A DNA stretch of 64,000 nt from Siderastrea siderea. Taxonomy: Eukaryota; Cnidaria; Anthozoa; Scleractinia; Rhizangiidae. The stretch spans positions 42,437,701 to 42,501,700 of the forward strand of contig OZ034969.1 of assembly GCA_964030785.1 (NCBI GenBank), in the 5' to 3' direction. Below are positions 1-9,422 of this stretch, piece by piece. The notes under the pieces are model-generated. The model was not told the DNA's origin. It did not search any database and saw only the letters and a list, made by a program, of their open reading frames with translations. The position numbers were made by a program, and so were the translations under genes. Position 1 is the stretch's first letter; every line of letters begins with the position of its first letter.

Positions 1-438
1 AAGTGGTACATTCGTAAATATTGAACTGACGTCCAAAGAGCGCATTATTCCATTGCTATGTCTGTACGTTTTGACCCAATCTGCAAAACCTAAAGAGTCC
101 TAACCGTGTGTTGGGTGGTGGAAATCGGATGAAGTATACCAACAAGGTAAGGAGCAAGCTTTACAGGTAAGGTCAAACCGTACAGACATAACAATGGAAT
201 AATGCTTAAAAATTGAGAGGTCATTAGAACCTGTATTGAGAGGGCACCATGCATTAAGCGGACACTTGCGAGGGTCCCAACGGTGTCCGCTTAACACTGG
301 GTCAATTTAATAAAACATTTACTAGTGTAATTTACAAGTGCAGTTATTGTTTGAGAGGTTTCACTGTATTCGAAGCAGATAGCAATGCTATATAATGTCA
401 TAAAAATACTGAGTTCTGGAACCACTTGAAGTGTCCCC
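1..438. repeat. Foldback fragment and hAT-type terminal remnants
   Basis: Positions 42-76 and 171-205 are inverted copies of each other, about 35 bp each with a few mismatches, so the segment can fold into a hairpin with a loop of about 95 bases. Bases 236-296 carry pieces related to the 'AAGCGGACAC' terminal sequence that also ends the hAT-type element at 5185-7209. No coding sequence is recognisable, and 300-438 holds nothing I can name. Confidence 0.5.
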
Positions 439-442
439 TTAA

Positions 443-643
443 AAGGGGTATTTAAAAATGACGCACATTCCCTATAGCATGGAAACGAGGCTACAGTAGT
501 TTATTGGTTATATCTTTTAACCATGTGAATGAAACCACACCAAAATCACTAAGATGATGTTTTTCGATGTCTTAGTCACTTCTCGGGCATCACACGTGGT
601 AAGGAGCGGTCACGTGACTGAGTTGACATGGAAACGAGGCTAC
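443..643 (+). repeat. Left terminal inverted repeat of element A
   Basis: This repeat pairs with 4552-4760 in inverse orientation. It contains a short internal direct repeat: 'CATGGAAACGAGGCTAC' occurs at 478-494 and again, nearly unchanged, at 627-643. TTAA precedes it at 439-442. Confidence 0.75.
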
Positions 644-1053
644 GAGCTAGGCTAGGTTTTCCGGCTTATTTTACTGCATGACTAAACTCAGCCAAAATAT
701 TACTGACATGACCTTATCGCTTTGCTAGCTTACTCCGCTTATCATTTCAATGCCTTCACGGAAATTAGACTACTGTTGTAATATCTGAAAAGCATCTCCT
801 CATTAAAGTGTTCTTCTTATTTAGAGTCAAAAACTGTTTCCTAATTGCTCAGTTTGATCTTTTATGTTGATTAATAGTTCCTATCAAAGGAAAAGCTATC
901 TTTGACTTTAGCTGCAATACTGCTACTCTCAACTGACTGATTCGAAAAATTTAAGAGTCTCCCTTAAACCTCAAGTGACACTACTCAAACAGAAGTAATC
1001 TCAATATCACCCAAACTAAATCAAATTATCAGTCACTAGATATTAGTCGAGGG

Positions 1054-1430
1054 TAACCTGCGATCAGGCTTTCTTTTTTTTCGCGGCGGAGGGAGGGCGA
1101 AAAAAAAAGGAAAGCCTGATACAATTACTTGTTGAATCGTCTGCCGCCCCCCAATTAAAGTGTCTGTCAACGAGAGTGTCAGCGATGCCATCAGATAAGA
1201 GTAAGCCAATCACAATTTACCGGAAGTCGCTTCGTTGGCGGGAATCAGCAGAGGCGCGAAGCGGGCACGAAGTGTGCAAACAGCTTTATGTTGCCTTTTG
1301 TTTCCCGACCAATCAGAAAAAAGTCCAGATTCTGGACTTTTTACAGACGACTCGACAAGTAATTGTATCAGGCGTTCATTTTTCCGTTGACTACACCGCC
1401 GCGAGAAAAATAACGCCTGATCGCAGGTTA
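1054..1430. mobile_element. MITE with 9-bp target duplication, Mutator-like
   Basis: Both ends begin TAACCTGCGATCAGGC and the inverted repeats run about 90 bp (1054-1144 and 1340-1430). The nine bases AGTCGAGGG occur exactly at 1045-1053 and 1431-1439. Long inverted repeats with a 9-bp duplication are characteristic of Mutator-like elements. There is no transposase, so it is non-autonomous. Each arm also contains its own small hairpin (GATCAGGC and GCCTGAT). A lone terminus of the same family lies at 44953-44978. Confidence 0.8.
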
Positions 1431-1575
1431 AGTCGAGGGCAAATACTACTGAGCTAACAATCGTTCTCATCGCTGTCATACGCAGGCTATCCATATAAGA
1501 CTTCATCCTAATAACATCACTAGAGATAGCGGAATCGAAATTCCAGAAGCTTGGATACCTACGATCAGAAAGCAC

Positions 1576-1986
1576 AGGGTCTGGAAGGGGGGTCCTGATC
1601 CCGCATTCCCGCTCCTTTTTCACGAGAATCCCGCATCCCGCACTTTTTTCATCGCTATCCCGAATCCCGTTCTTTCTTTCCCAAAAATACATGAAAAAAG
1701 ACTAATTTCTGCAAAAGCTAATAAATTTTAGACGTAGATTGGCCCTTTCGATTGATATTTTGCGTTCGCCTGGTTTGCCGCTATAACGTTTATTTGGGTC
1801 GTGACGATTTCCCGAATTCCCGACAGACAGGCAACAAAATCCCGCATCCCGTGCCCAAATTTTGGGGAATCCCGCTTCCCTGGTAGCAGTCAAATCCCGA
1901 ATCCCGGCAAGATCTTTTGCGTTTTCCCGAATCCCGCACCGTATTTTGGTCAAATCCCGAATCCCGAGAATACCCTTCCAGACCCT
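1576..1986. mobile_element. hAT-like MITE filled with degenerate ATCCCG repeats
   Basis: The terminal repeats are AGGGTCTGGAAGGG on both ends. The eight bases GAAAGCAC stand at 1568-1575 and again at 1987-1994, an exact 8-bp target duplication as made by hAT transposases. The interior is dominated by short degenerate units of the type AATCCCG(A/C)ATCCCG. The related repeat copy at 6606-6903 carries the same locus with a single GAAAGCAC at 6624-6631 and no insertion, so it serves as the empty site. Confidence 0.85.
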
Positions 1987-2265
1987 GAAAGCACAACAGC
2001 CGACCAACCACAAAACGGACCTGTGAGGGAACAACATCTAATAGTCGGAATAATAATGAGGATCGAAATGCACCAATAGCAGCGAACCATCATGCTACAA
2101 ATAGCGACACGTAAACAATTGACCTCATCGCCTGATGATGACTAGCAGTATTGCAGTCGAAACGTCGCGATCAACAACTCAAAGCGATTCCATCGTGAAA
2201 CAAACGAATATACGTTCATCTTACCTCTCTTACACCACGATGAACAATAAACACATCTTTAATGA
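1987..2265 (+). repeat. Dispersed repeat copy 1, with hammerhead-like core
   Basis: About 280 bp that match 6624-6903 in direct orientation with scattered differences. The repeat has no evident coding content. A hammerhead-ribozyme-like core lies at 2132-2168: CTGATGA, then a GACT...AGTC stem, then GAAAC and GTC. It may be the 3' part of a retroelement or a small ribozyme-bearing repeat; the class is not certain. Confidence 0.65.
2132..2168 (+). ncRNA. Hammerhead-ribozyme-like motif 1
   Basis: The sequence shows CTGATGA at 2132-2138, a stem with GACT pairing AGTC and an inner GCA/TGC pairing, then GAAAC at 2159-2163 followed by GTC. ATCGC just before the core pairs with GCGAT just after GTC, giving a 5-bp stem I. 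Two features deviate from a textbook type I hammerhead: stem III is essentially absent (C-G only), and one extra base lies between CTGATGA and stem II. A missing stem III would require a dimeric form. Activity is not shown. Confidence 0.4.
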
Positions 2266-2270
2266 CAAAG

Positions 2271-3900
2271 TTATTGGTTGTCCTTCAACTTCCAGCCAAA
2301 CTTCTGTGGCGATGGTAGCTGGGAATTATGCACAATGTCATTATTCCAGACCACTGGTCGATAGTTAGCTCGTATTGTTCTTACTGTAAGGCAGCTTGTG
2401 TTGGTGGAAGTCTTTCCAACTGGGCCTGGTTCTTTCAAAAAAGCCACCATCCCAGACCTTTGACAGTAGTGATCGATGTGATCCGCACATAGAGCCGACA
2501 AATTAACTTCTCGATTGCGGCCATGGTATCTGCTGGTGGTGGTTCACTTGTTCCGAGGTTTGCCAGAACAGTGATGATGTCTTGGTCTGCCTCTTGGAAT
2601 ACTTCCACCATCTGGCTTTTCGTTTCCCGGCAAACCTACCAGTGTTATCAGCATCGCTCAATGCATGGAGTGCTGGTAGGGCTGCAGTTTTATCCCAACT
2701 GAGGGGCCACACAATGGGCCATAACTTGACTGCTCGATTACTTTGACCTGTTCCGATGACAAAATTCATCTCACTGCAGAGAAGTGGAAACCGACAAAAT
2801 GACAGAATGAACAGATCCGAGTATCTGGTGAATGGATACTAATTTCTGTGGCTCCATGAGCAGCATCATCAAACAGCATGTAGCAACATCTTTATGTAGG
2901 CTTCTTCTTGGCTGTTTTGAAAATGCGTCACATTCTCGTGCTTTGCCACACACTCAGTTCCCCTAGGCTACAACAAGACGTCTGCAATTGATGTGTGCAT
3001 GATCATCTGCCTGCCTTGCTAGGTATCCATCTAAGTACTGTTGTAAGGCAAACGTTTTTTCAGGTTTTTTCATGGGAACCTTACCATTAGGTGGGTTGAG
3101 TTAATTATTCTGTAGTTCGCTGAATCCTGGTCACCCTGCCTTCATACTTTCGTGGCTGATTTCAGAGAGAGTTGAAAATCATATCTGTCGAAAACTAAGA
3201 TGGATTTCATCACTGTCACTGCACGCCTGGAATAGCTGATTGACGAAATGTTCTGCTAGTTGAAAACAGGTTGTAATCTGTGTCGGTTTGTCAAGCGACT
3301 ACAACTCAGCCATGCCGACTACTTTTGAGAGTTCTTGCACTGATGGAACCTCTTGGGACACCGGTGGTAGAATTTGCCGTCAGCGAATGTTTCTCGATAG
3401 GGCTCATAAATGTACTCTTCAAAGAACAACGCAGCATTTAACCATCCGCTGCAAAAAGTGATGTAGGCACAAGAGAAAACTCCAACTGCCTCCGATATTG
3501 AATCTCGTGACAAGACATGCAGACCATGAGCATGTGAGCAAAGAGAAATCTGTCCTCTTATAGCTCCACCACTCTCTTCTCAAATGTCACCTTGGTCTTC
3601 TTTCCTGTTGTTTTCCAGGTAAGCAGCAGTTGTTTCTTCACTGGTGACCACAGATTTTCTTTGCCTGTCTGGATTCATTCTGTTACAAATGCTGTCAAGA
3701 GCTTGGACCCTGTGGAACTTTGGTCACAGAGAGCCTTTTCGCTTCCTCTGGCATTATTACTTTCGTCACCAGGTTAAACAAGTCTCCGCCCTCCTAACTC
3801 AACGGATTGCTGAAGGTTCTAAATATGTCTGACCATGATAGCTTCTCAAAACTCTTCTCATCTCAGGATGCCACAACAGCTGTAAGATTATGGGGCTGTC
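2271..3900 (-). pseudogene. Decayed nuclease-like/CXC-family gene (copy A)
   Basis: No single open frame survives, but the minus strand carries a colinear series of recognisable blocks. From N to C these are a segment with LFA-type and 'SLFAADG' motifs (about 3590-3400); 'FDRYD...SLKSAT' (about 3195-3140); 'AAHGATEISIHSPDT' (about 2860-2815); 'NFVIGTGQSNRAVKL' followed by 'DKTAALPALHALSDADNTGRF' (2769-2620); and 'RANYRPVVW' followed by 'LPSP...GW' (about 2380-2290). This order matches the second copy at 60.8-62.8 kb. The Asp-containing blocks resemble PIN/FEN-type nuclease signatures; that reading is an inference. Several frameshifts and stops separate the blocks, and the C-terminal cysteine cluster seen in copy B is not found here. 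It lies inside terminal inverted repeats. Confidence 0.65.
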
Positions 3901-4551
3901 CTTGAACTTGCCACTTCTGGAACAATAACAAAAACTTTGCACGTGCCCTTGGGTTAAGTGTTATGCCAACCGAGCTTCCAGTTACTTTCATTGAGCAGTT
4001 GATGTGTTTTCAAGACATTGTCAGCACTTAGTGAGTGGAACGGTACACAAGGATCTTATTCACTACCCAGTACCTACCCTGAACTCTCTATTGATCTCAG
4101 GGTCTGTGGATGCCAGTGCTGTAATTTCGGACAAGTAGAGAGGGATCATACGGGCATAATTCAGATGGTCATGGGTGAAGAAATACTCAATACAAACTAC
4201 GTAGCTGAGAAACTAGTAATAGAAATCACAGTAACTAATACATCAGTATTTGGAAATCATTTTATCATTTTTACTGGAAACAATTACATTATCATAAAAG
4301 GAGATTTACAGACTGAACTAGTACAAGAAAGATAATTGACTTGATCCTGTTGCTCTGTATTATTCATTATAAGTAATGAGCGAAAGTGACCATATTTGAT
4401 ACAAAAAAGATCCGAAACTATCATATAACCTTCGTAAAGCCTTGCTTCTATGCCAATTTTGACGCCTGACCGGCTTGAATTGTAGTGAAAAAAGCAATGC
4501 AGCCATTAGGTTGTATAGGAAGGTTTATGCAGAGTTTAATCATGTGACATC

Positions 4552-4760
4552 CTAGTCTCGTTTCCATGTCAACTCAGTCATGTGACCCCCCCTCCCCCCA
4601 ACTACCAAGTGTGATCCCCGAGAAGTGACTAAGACATCGAAAAACATCATCTTAGTGATTTTGGTGTGGTTTCATTCACATGGTTAAAAGATATAACCAA
4701 TAAACTACTGTAGCCTCGTTTCCGTGCTATAGGGAATGTGCGTCCTTTTTAAGTACCCTT
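4552..4760 (-). repeat. Right terminal inverted repeat of element A
   Basis: This is the inverse copy of 443-643, including the 'GACGCACATTCCCTATAGCA' block read on the minus strand. It is followed by TTAA at 4761-4764. Confidence 0.75.
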
Positions 4761-4765
4761 TTAAA

Positions 4766-5184
4766 GCAGTCGGTGCGAGTTGCAAAAGTGCCACCAAACC
4801 TTTTTGTGTTATTTAGGGACCCTTTAAGACATCTAGACTAGTGGCTTGCTTGCTTCAAAAAATTCCCACGGGACTTTATTTTCTGACATATGCTCCCGGA
4901 CTATATAGCTTCTCAGGACAGACAGTGCGAACTATTAAATTAGTGTTAATATCGTTTTTTTAAATCTTGGTTCCAGATACCTATTGTCAACTATATGAAC
5001 AGTTTTCAAATACTGTAACGGTTACTTTTGAAAATGTATGTTGCTTAGCATACGAAACGTCAAGTTTATTATCAAAATGCATTTGTTTACTATGTTCATC
5101 ACCGCTGTTTGTGTTTTATTCTTAATCAAATTACCCACTATATAAGTTAGGAAGTGTTAAGACTTCATGTAGTTCAAGAACCTA
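4766..5184. other. No recognisable feature
   Basis: AT-rich sequence between two mobile elements. I see no coding sequence, RNA gene or clear repeat. Confidence 0.5.
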
Positions 5185-5415
5185 CAGTGGAACCTCCCCT
5201 TTTGGACACCTCCCGTAAGGGGACACTTTCCCTTAGCGGACACCAAACTAACTCCACATTTGTAACCTCCTGTATCCGTGCGGACACCTCTCCTGAGCGC
5301 CAAAAAAAAAAAAAAAAAAAATAGTCTAGAATCCAATATGACTGGCATCGGAAAAAGCAACCTAAATTCTGGTCAATTTTTAAGCTTCGAGACCAGAGGC
5401 GGCGGAGGTAGTTCT

Positions 5416-6115
5416 TTAGTCGTCGTCGGAGGGCAGAGTAACCTGACGTACTTCGGGCAGTGTAGTTCTCACTGCATCATTTCCGAGGTGAAGCTGGTGC
5501 CCTAGCCTGCCGCAGTCTATGTCAGTTCCAAAGCAAGACCTTTGCAGCTCTTCCAAATGCTCGCTAAAGTCGTCGCCGTTTGCTGCGTTAACAAGAAGTT
5601 TCTCCACCTTAACTTGACTTGGTTGACTGATGGACATTCTAATTGCGTTTTAACCTTGCTGTGGGCTTCATAGTATTGCACCCTATAATAATCCTGAGGA
5701 CATTGAAACCGATGAGGAGGAGCTCCGTCATATATGCCTGCCAGGGGCTCTCCTGTATCGTGGCAGCACTGCTTCGCCAGACTTACCCTCTGAAACGGAG
5801 ATACATGACTCGTAAAATTTATTGAACCCTGTCTCTGTGCGTCGTCGTCTATAGTGATTCTTGGTTAGATTTGCAGTGCTAATAGCTTCTTGCAGAGTCG
5901 TATCTTTCCCCTGTAGTGAAGGCTGCTCTGTGTCTCCAAATAGAAGATAGCCAAGTTTAAAACCAAACACAGAGTCAAATTTATCCGGAGGCTTGAAGCA
6001 CTCCGTTTGTCCTCTGTCCATGCTCGTCGTGCGTGGTGTCCCTGATCTCTTCTATTGTCTGCTGAAGGACAACGTAGTCTTCAAGAACAGCATTGAATGC
6101 TGCCGGAGTTGTTGA
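5416..6115 (-). pseudogene. hAT-type transposase fragment (Ras-like 52-kDa-repressor/DUF4371-related family)
   Basis: Three overlapping minus-strand segments read like the middle of hAT-family transposases. These are an N-terminal block 'AFNAVLEDYVVLQQTIEEI' (about 6090-6030), a block with 'VFGFKLGYLLFGDTEQPSLQ' running to 'LPRYRRAP' (6021-5728), and 'YYRVQYYEAHSKV' leading to 'VEKLLVNAANGDDFSEHLEE' (about 5690-5540). At least two 1-base shifts separate the blocks, and the catalytic and dimerisation regions are missing, so the copy cannot encode an active enzyme. Assignment to the hAT superfamily rests on recognised motif order and on the CAGTG terminus next to it. Closest relatives in animals are often annotated as 52-kDa repressor-like or zinc-finger MYM-like proteins. 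Confidence 0.55.
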
Positions 6116-6249
6116 AAAAAAAAAGTTCTACAACATAATACTTCGCCAAGCGCGATCCTGATGAAACGATTTGTGAAAAGATCACGAGACTGAATATTTT
6201 GAAATTATGAATATATGAAATTCATCATATATAATTGAACTGCGGAATG

Positions 6250-6605
6250 AAGAAATAAATGTGAAGAAGATCCTCGCAGTTATTAACGCAACTTATGCAG
6301 TTGCGAAAAGAAAGCCTGAAAAAAAATCAGGCTTGCCGGGATTCGAACCCTGACCTCTGCGATACCGGTGCAGCGCTCTAACCACTTGAGCTAACAAGCC
6401 AACTGGGAGATGGTCATTAAATTGGTTCGTAATATACCCGGGAAAGATGAAGATGAAATTATGAATATATGAAATTCATATATTTGAACTGCGGAATGAA
6501 GAAATAAATGTGAAGAAGATCCTCGCAGTTATTAACGCAACTTATGCAGTTGCGAAAAGAAAGCCTGAAAAAATCAGGCTTGCCGCGTTAATAACTGCGA
6601 GGATC
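6250..6605. repeat. tRNA-derived SINE-like unit with duplicated flanks
   Basis: A block containing 'GAAGAAGATCCTCGCAGTTA' and 'CAGTTGCGAAAAGAAAGCC' occurs twice, at about 6266-6320 and 6512-6570. In the first copy it runs into a tRNA-like sequence (6330-6400, minus strand). In the second it folds back on itself: 6512-6533 is inverse to 6583-6604. This looks like one intact and one collapsed copy of the same short element. Confidence 0.6.
6330..6400 (-). tRNA. tRNA-like sequence, SINE head rather than functional tRNA
   Basis: On the minus strand this folds as a tRNA: a 7-bp acceptor stem (GGCTTGT with GCAAGCC), a GCTC/GAGC D stem, and a T arm with a perfect B box GGTTCGAATCC. The anticodon loop reads CCGGTAT, which would put GGT at the anticodon, but position 33 is C instead of the invariant T and the anticodon stem has a mismatch. 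The sequence is embedded in a duplicated repeat. It is best read as the Pol III promoter head of a SINE. Confidence 0.6.
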
Positions 6606-6903
6606 TTTGGATACCTACGATCAGAAAGCACAACAGCCGATCGACCACAAAGTGGACCTGTGACAGAACAACATCTAATAGTCGGAATAATAATGATGAT
6701 CGAAATGCACCAATAGCAGCGAACCAACATGCTACAAATAGCGAAACGTAAACAATCGACCTCATCGCCTGATGAAGACTAGCAGTATTGCAGTCGAAAC
6801 GTGACGATCAACAACTCAAAGCGATTACATCGTGAGACAAACGAATAAACGTTCATCTTGCCTATCTTACACCACGATGAACAATCAACACATCTTTAAT
6901 GAC
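6606..6903 (+). repeat. Dispersed repeat copy 2 (empty site for the hAT-like MITE)
   Basis: Direct copy of sequence found at 1552-1575 plus 1987-2265, without the 411-bp insertion at 1576-1986. It contains hammerhead-like motif 2 at 6769-6808. There the cleavage triplet has become GTG and stem I is disrupted, so this copy should be inactive. Confidence 0.7.
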
Positions 6904-7209
6904 ATAAAATCTTTTAATTTCCGTTTCAGCCAATCACCCGGAATTCAGTATATATCCGGCACCTCAGTTGACCAGTTTTCTTGTCGGGATTAGTACTTTT
7001 GATGAGTTTGTTGGCCACTTTAGAGACTTCGACAGCCACATCGCCACGAGTATTCAGTTGGAAAGTCCCCATGTGATTCAGAACTGCATGACAAACACAC
7101 CCTACCCCCTATGATGCTTTAAGTCTTTCAACCTCCTGTGAAAGGACGCCTCCCATAGCTGGACACTTATGCTTGCCCCGAGAGTGTCCGCTTACGGGAG
7201 GTTCCAATG

Positions 7210-7939
7210 GGCAAACCACAGATTTTCTTGTTTTGCAAAGAAAAAACGTGGAATGATATTCCGTTCATTCCAAAAACGGAATAGCTCCAAAAAGAACATA
7301 AATACTGCCTATTTCGAGTATTCCTATTCCGGAATAGTCCCGAAAGAACGCGACGTTAGTTTCTTTCGATTGCTTTTGAGACGTCAATATAGCTACGTGT
7401 TGACGTCTCAAAAGCGAGCCAGTGATTGATTGAAAATTCGCGCCGTTTTTGTTGGGTTCCTTCCATTCAAAACAGAAATTCAAAGTTTCTTGTCAAAAAG
7501 CGGCCAGAAATGGCCGATTGGAAGATAAAGGAAAGCGATATTCAACTTTGGAGTCCATATTATCGAAAAACCAAGCTGAAGACGAGAATTAAAACGTGTT
7601 TTTATTTGTTTTTCAGTTTGTTTTTGTTGAGATGTTGTTGTGCTCGCGCTAAACACCCAATCATAATTTTGAAAAAGGTTTGAACGAGAAAAGGTCGTCG
7701 AGTTTGCGTCATTTTACCTGTTTTGTCGAATTCTTGAACCTACACAAACTACTTTGAATTTATTTGTGTGAAGCACCGATTCACGGTGAGGAAAGTCCGT
7801 ATTTTGATAATTTTTCTGTAAAATCTGTCAAACAAAGATTTGATAGCGCGTTGGGAAAAATCCGTGTTCAACACTTGACGAGTTGTAAGAATTTATCTTT
7901 AAATCCGTGCAGGAAATTTTCAGTTTTGTGTTGTTTTGT
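7210..7939. repeat. Non-coding stretch with perfect 15-bp hairpin
   Basis: Bases 7373-7387 (CTTTTGAGACGTCAA) are the exact inverse of 7400-7414, with a 12-base loop. The surrounding 7250-7500 has other inverse-related short blocks around 'TTCCATTC', suggesting a decayed foldback element. No coding sequence is recognised. Confidence 0.5.
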
Positions 7940-8171
7940 CCGCAAAACGATTGAATCGTGATCAAAACTAATTGCGATTTTGAGACGGCAATTCTGCATT
8001 ATTTTGACGGCATTGAAAGAAAGTATATTCTCCGCACTGGGCTCCGTCACTTCGCGACTCCGGCTAATACGGAATATATTTTCTTTCAACTAGCCGTCAA
8101 TGTAACACAGAATTGCCGTTTCAGCTCAAAATCACAATTAGTTTTGTATCACGATTCAATCGTTTTTCGGA
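7940..8171. repeat. Foldback element with about 100-bp arms
   Basis: The arms 7940-8045 and about 8055-8171 are inverse copies. They share 'AAAACGATTGAATCGTGAT', 'CGGCAATTCTG' and 'GACGGC..TTGAAAGAAA'. The short centre is GC-richer and contains TCGCGA. The whole unit folds into one long hairpin and is probably a small non-autonomous DNA transposon. Confidence 0.7.
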
Positions 8172-8289
8172 CAAATTCAGTTCATTTTTGAGGCAGAAAT
8201 GAGATATACATTTTATATACATTTTAGCATTTGTTTTTTGTTTCATTTGTGCCTCAATTTCTCAGTCTCAGTTTACTGTTTTTTACTTT

Positions 8290-8505
8290 ACTATACAAGG
8301 GTATGCAGGGTGTACAAGGGTATACAGGGTGTACAGGATGAACAAGAGTATACAGAGTGTACAGTGCCATACGGGGCGAACAGAAGGATACAGGGTGTAC
8401 TATATTCTTGTATAGTCCACATATCCTTGTGTACATTGTATTTTCTATACACCCTGTATATCATTGTATACCCTCTATACTCTTGAACACACCGTATACC
8501 CTTTG
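8290..8505. repeat. Palindromic minisatellite based on GGGTATACAGGGTGTACA
   Basis: From 8296 to about 8402 the + strand repeats a roughly 20-base unit of the type AAGGGTATACAGGGTGTAC. From about 8404 to 8500 the same unit is present in inverse orientation (ACACCCTGTATA and TATACCCT). The array is thus an imperfect palindrome of about 210 bp. Confidence 0.65.
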
Positions 8506-8509
8506 ATCT

Positions 8510-9034
8510 GTGCTGGTTTTTGTTTCTAGGGGTACACGGTTTTAAAAGAGGCGGTGATTCCTGGATGTTCTAATGAAGCCCTATTTTAGTACCCACTGGG
8601 CGAAACAAGAGTCCAAATAATATAACCCTTCCACAAGTGTCAAGTGAAAATGGTGAATGACAGGTTGCCAAAAAGAAGAAAAGAAGACAGACCAGAAATC
8701 ACCCACTCCTCCTCGTCACTTTAAAACTCAAGTCCCCTGGGGATGGGGGAAGGGAGTTGATCTTGCTGCACCCTTAGACATTTACAGCAGCTTTCATCCT
8801 GTCGTTTGGATGACTTGTTGTTTGGGACGAATTCATAGTCTTAATTCATTATTCCCAGTTCCTTTTTTGGGAAAAACCATACTTAGTTATGCCATACTTA
8901 TTTCACCATATTTAACCATATTTAACCATACTTAGTTATGCATTCAAACCCATATATTACAATTTATTGCATGCTAGTTGGAAAACACCATCGCCTTTTG
9001 CACGCACTGCGTGCCTATTATTCCTTTTCCCGCG
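8510..9034. other. No recognisable feature
   Basis: Unique-looking sequence with a short tandem of 'CCATATTTAACCATACTTAG' type near 8870-8940. No gene or named repeat is seen. Confidence 0.4.
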
Positions 9035-9216
9035 AAGTATTTACTTTTTGCCTGAGGTTTTTTTCTTTTGCCGTGGGTCTTTCTTTTTGGCGCGAGTCTT
9101 TTTCTTTGTCCCATGAGTTTTTCTTTTTGTCGCTTTTTTTTCTTTTGCGGGGAGTTTTTAATTTTGCTGTGAGTGTTTTTCTTTTTCCGCGATGTACTTA
9201 TTTTTGCCGTGACAGT
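9035..9216. repeat. Degenerate T-rich minisatellite upstream of VAP
   Basis: About six to seven units of 24-30 bases, each a run of TTTTTCTTTT followed by a GC-rich tetramer or so (GCCGTG, GCGCGA, GCGGGG, CCGCGA). It ends about 200 bp before the VAP start codon. It yields only low-complexity reading frames. Confidence 0.6.
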
Positions 9217-9422
9217 TGTGGGCCATGGGAGCCGGCAGAATAAACTGTGAGCCTGAGAATGACGCGCTTTTTGGTCAGCGAATTCGTAGTTCAAACACAT
9301 GCTCCTGGGAAAATCATTTCGTCATCGTTGAGTTGGCTGCCATATTGTTTTGTAGGTTGATTTTACGGAAAGTCGCCGTGGATTTTTACGAGCTTCCCCA
9401 CCCCGGTAGTCCATGATTAGAA
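9217..9422 (+). promoter_or_regulatory. Probable promoter/5' UTR of VAP
   Basis: Unique sequence between the T-rich array and the VAP start codon. It contains GCCATATTG near 9350, the inverse of a YY1-type CAATATGGC site, a motif frequent near transcription starts of housekeeping genes. No TATA box is evident at a fixed distance. The transcription start cannot be placed from sequence alone. Confidence 0.4.

Larger units (their letters stand above)
443..4760 (-). mobile_element. 4.3-kb TIR element A with TTAA flanks, carrying a nuclease-like/CXC-family pseudogene
   Basis: The left end (443-643) and right end (4552-4760) are inverted repeats of about 200 bp that match over most of their length, with a more divergent stretch near the inner third. 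The outermost bases begin AAGGG on both sides and are flanked by TTAA at 439-442 and 4761-4764, which reads as a 4-bp target duplication. The interior holds two nested MITEs (1054-1430, 1576-1986), a dispersed repeat to about 2265, and a decayed minus-strand protein gene (2271-3900). Bases 644-1044 and 4018-4551 show nothing further that I recognise. TTAA duplication is typical of piggyBac and Kolobok elements, but the encoded gene does not look like either transposase. The element class is therefore unresolved. Confidence 0.7.
5185..7209 (-). mobile_element. Decayed hAT-type DNA transposon with nested SINE and repeat
   Basis: The left end starts CAGTGGAACCTCCC, a CAGTG terminus typical of hAT elements. 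The right end, read on the minus strand, starts CATTGGAACCTCCCGTAAGC, a diverged copy. Both ends are followed by 'GGACAC'-type subterminal sequence. Between them lie minus-strand remains of a hAT-type transposase (5416-6115), a tRNA-derived SINE-like unit (6250-6605) and a dispersed repeat (6606-6903). I could not find a matching 8-bp duplication outside the ends, so the exact limits are uncertain. Confidence 0.55.

Noticed and set aside
4018..4335. 105-codon + strand frame inside element A
   Set aside because: No recognisable motif, and it is antisense to where the N-terminal end of the minus-strand pseudogene would lie.
6330..6400. Functional tRNA-Thr (GGT)
   Set aside because: Position 33 is not T, the anticodon stem is mismatched, and the sequence is part of a duplicated SINE-like unit.
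5185..7209. 8-bp target duplication around the hAT-type element
   Set aside because: The bases outside the two presumed ends do not match, so the limits remain approximate.
8974..9300. Lys-rich 108-codon minus-strand frame
   Set aside because: It is the reverse translation of the T-rich minisatellite upstream of VAP.
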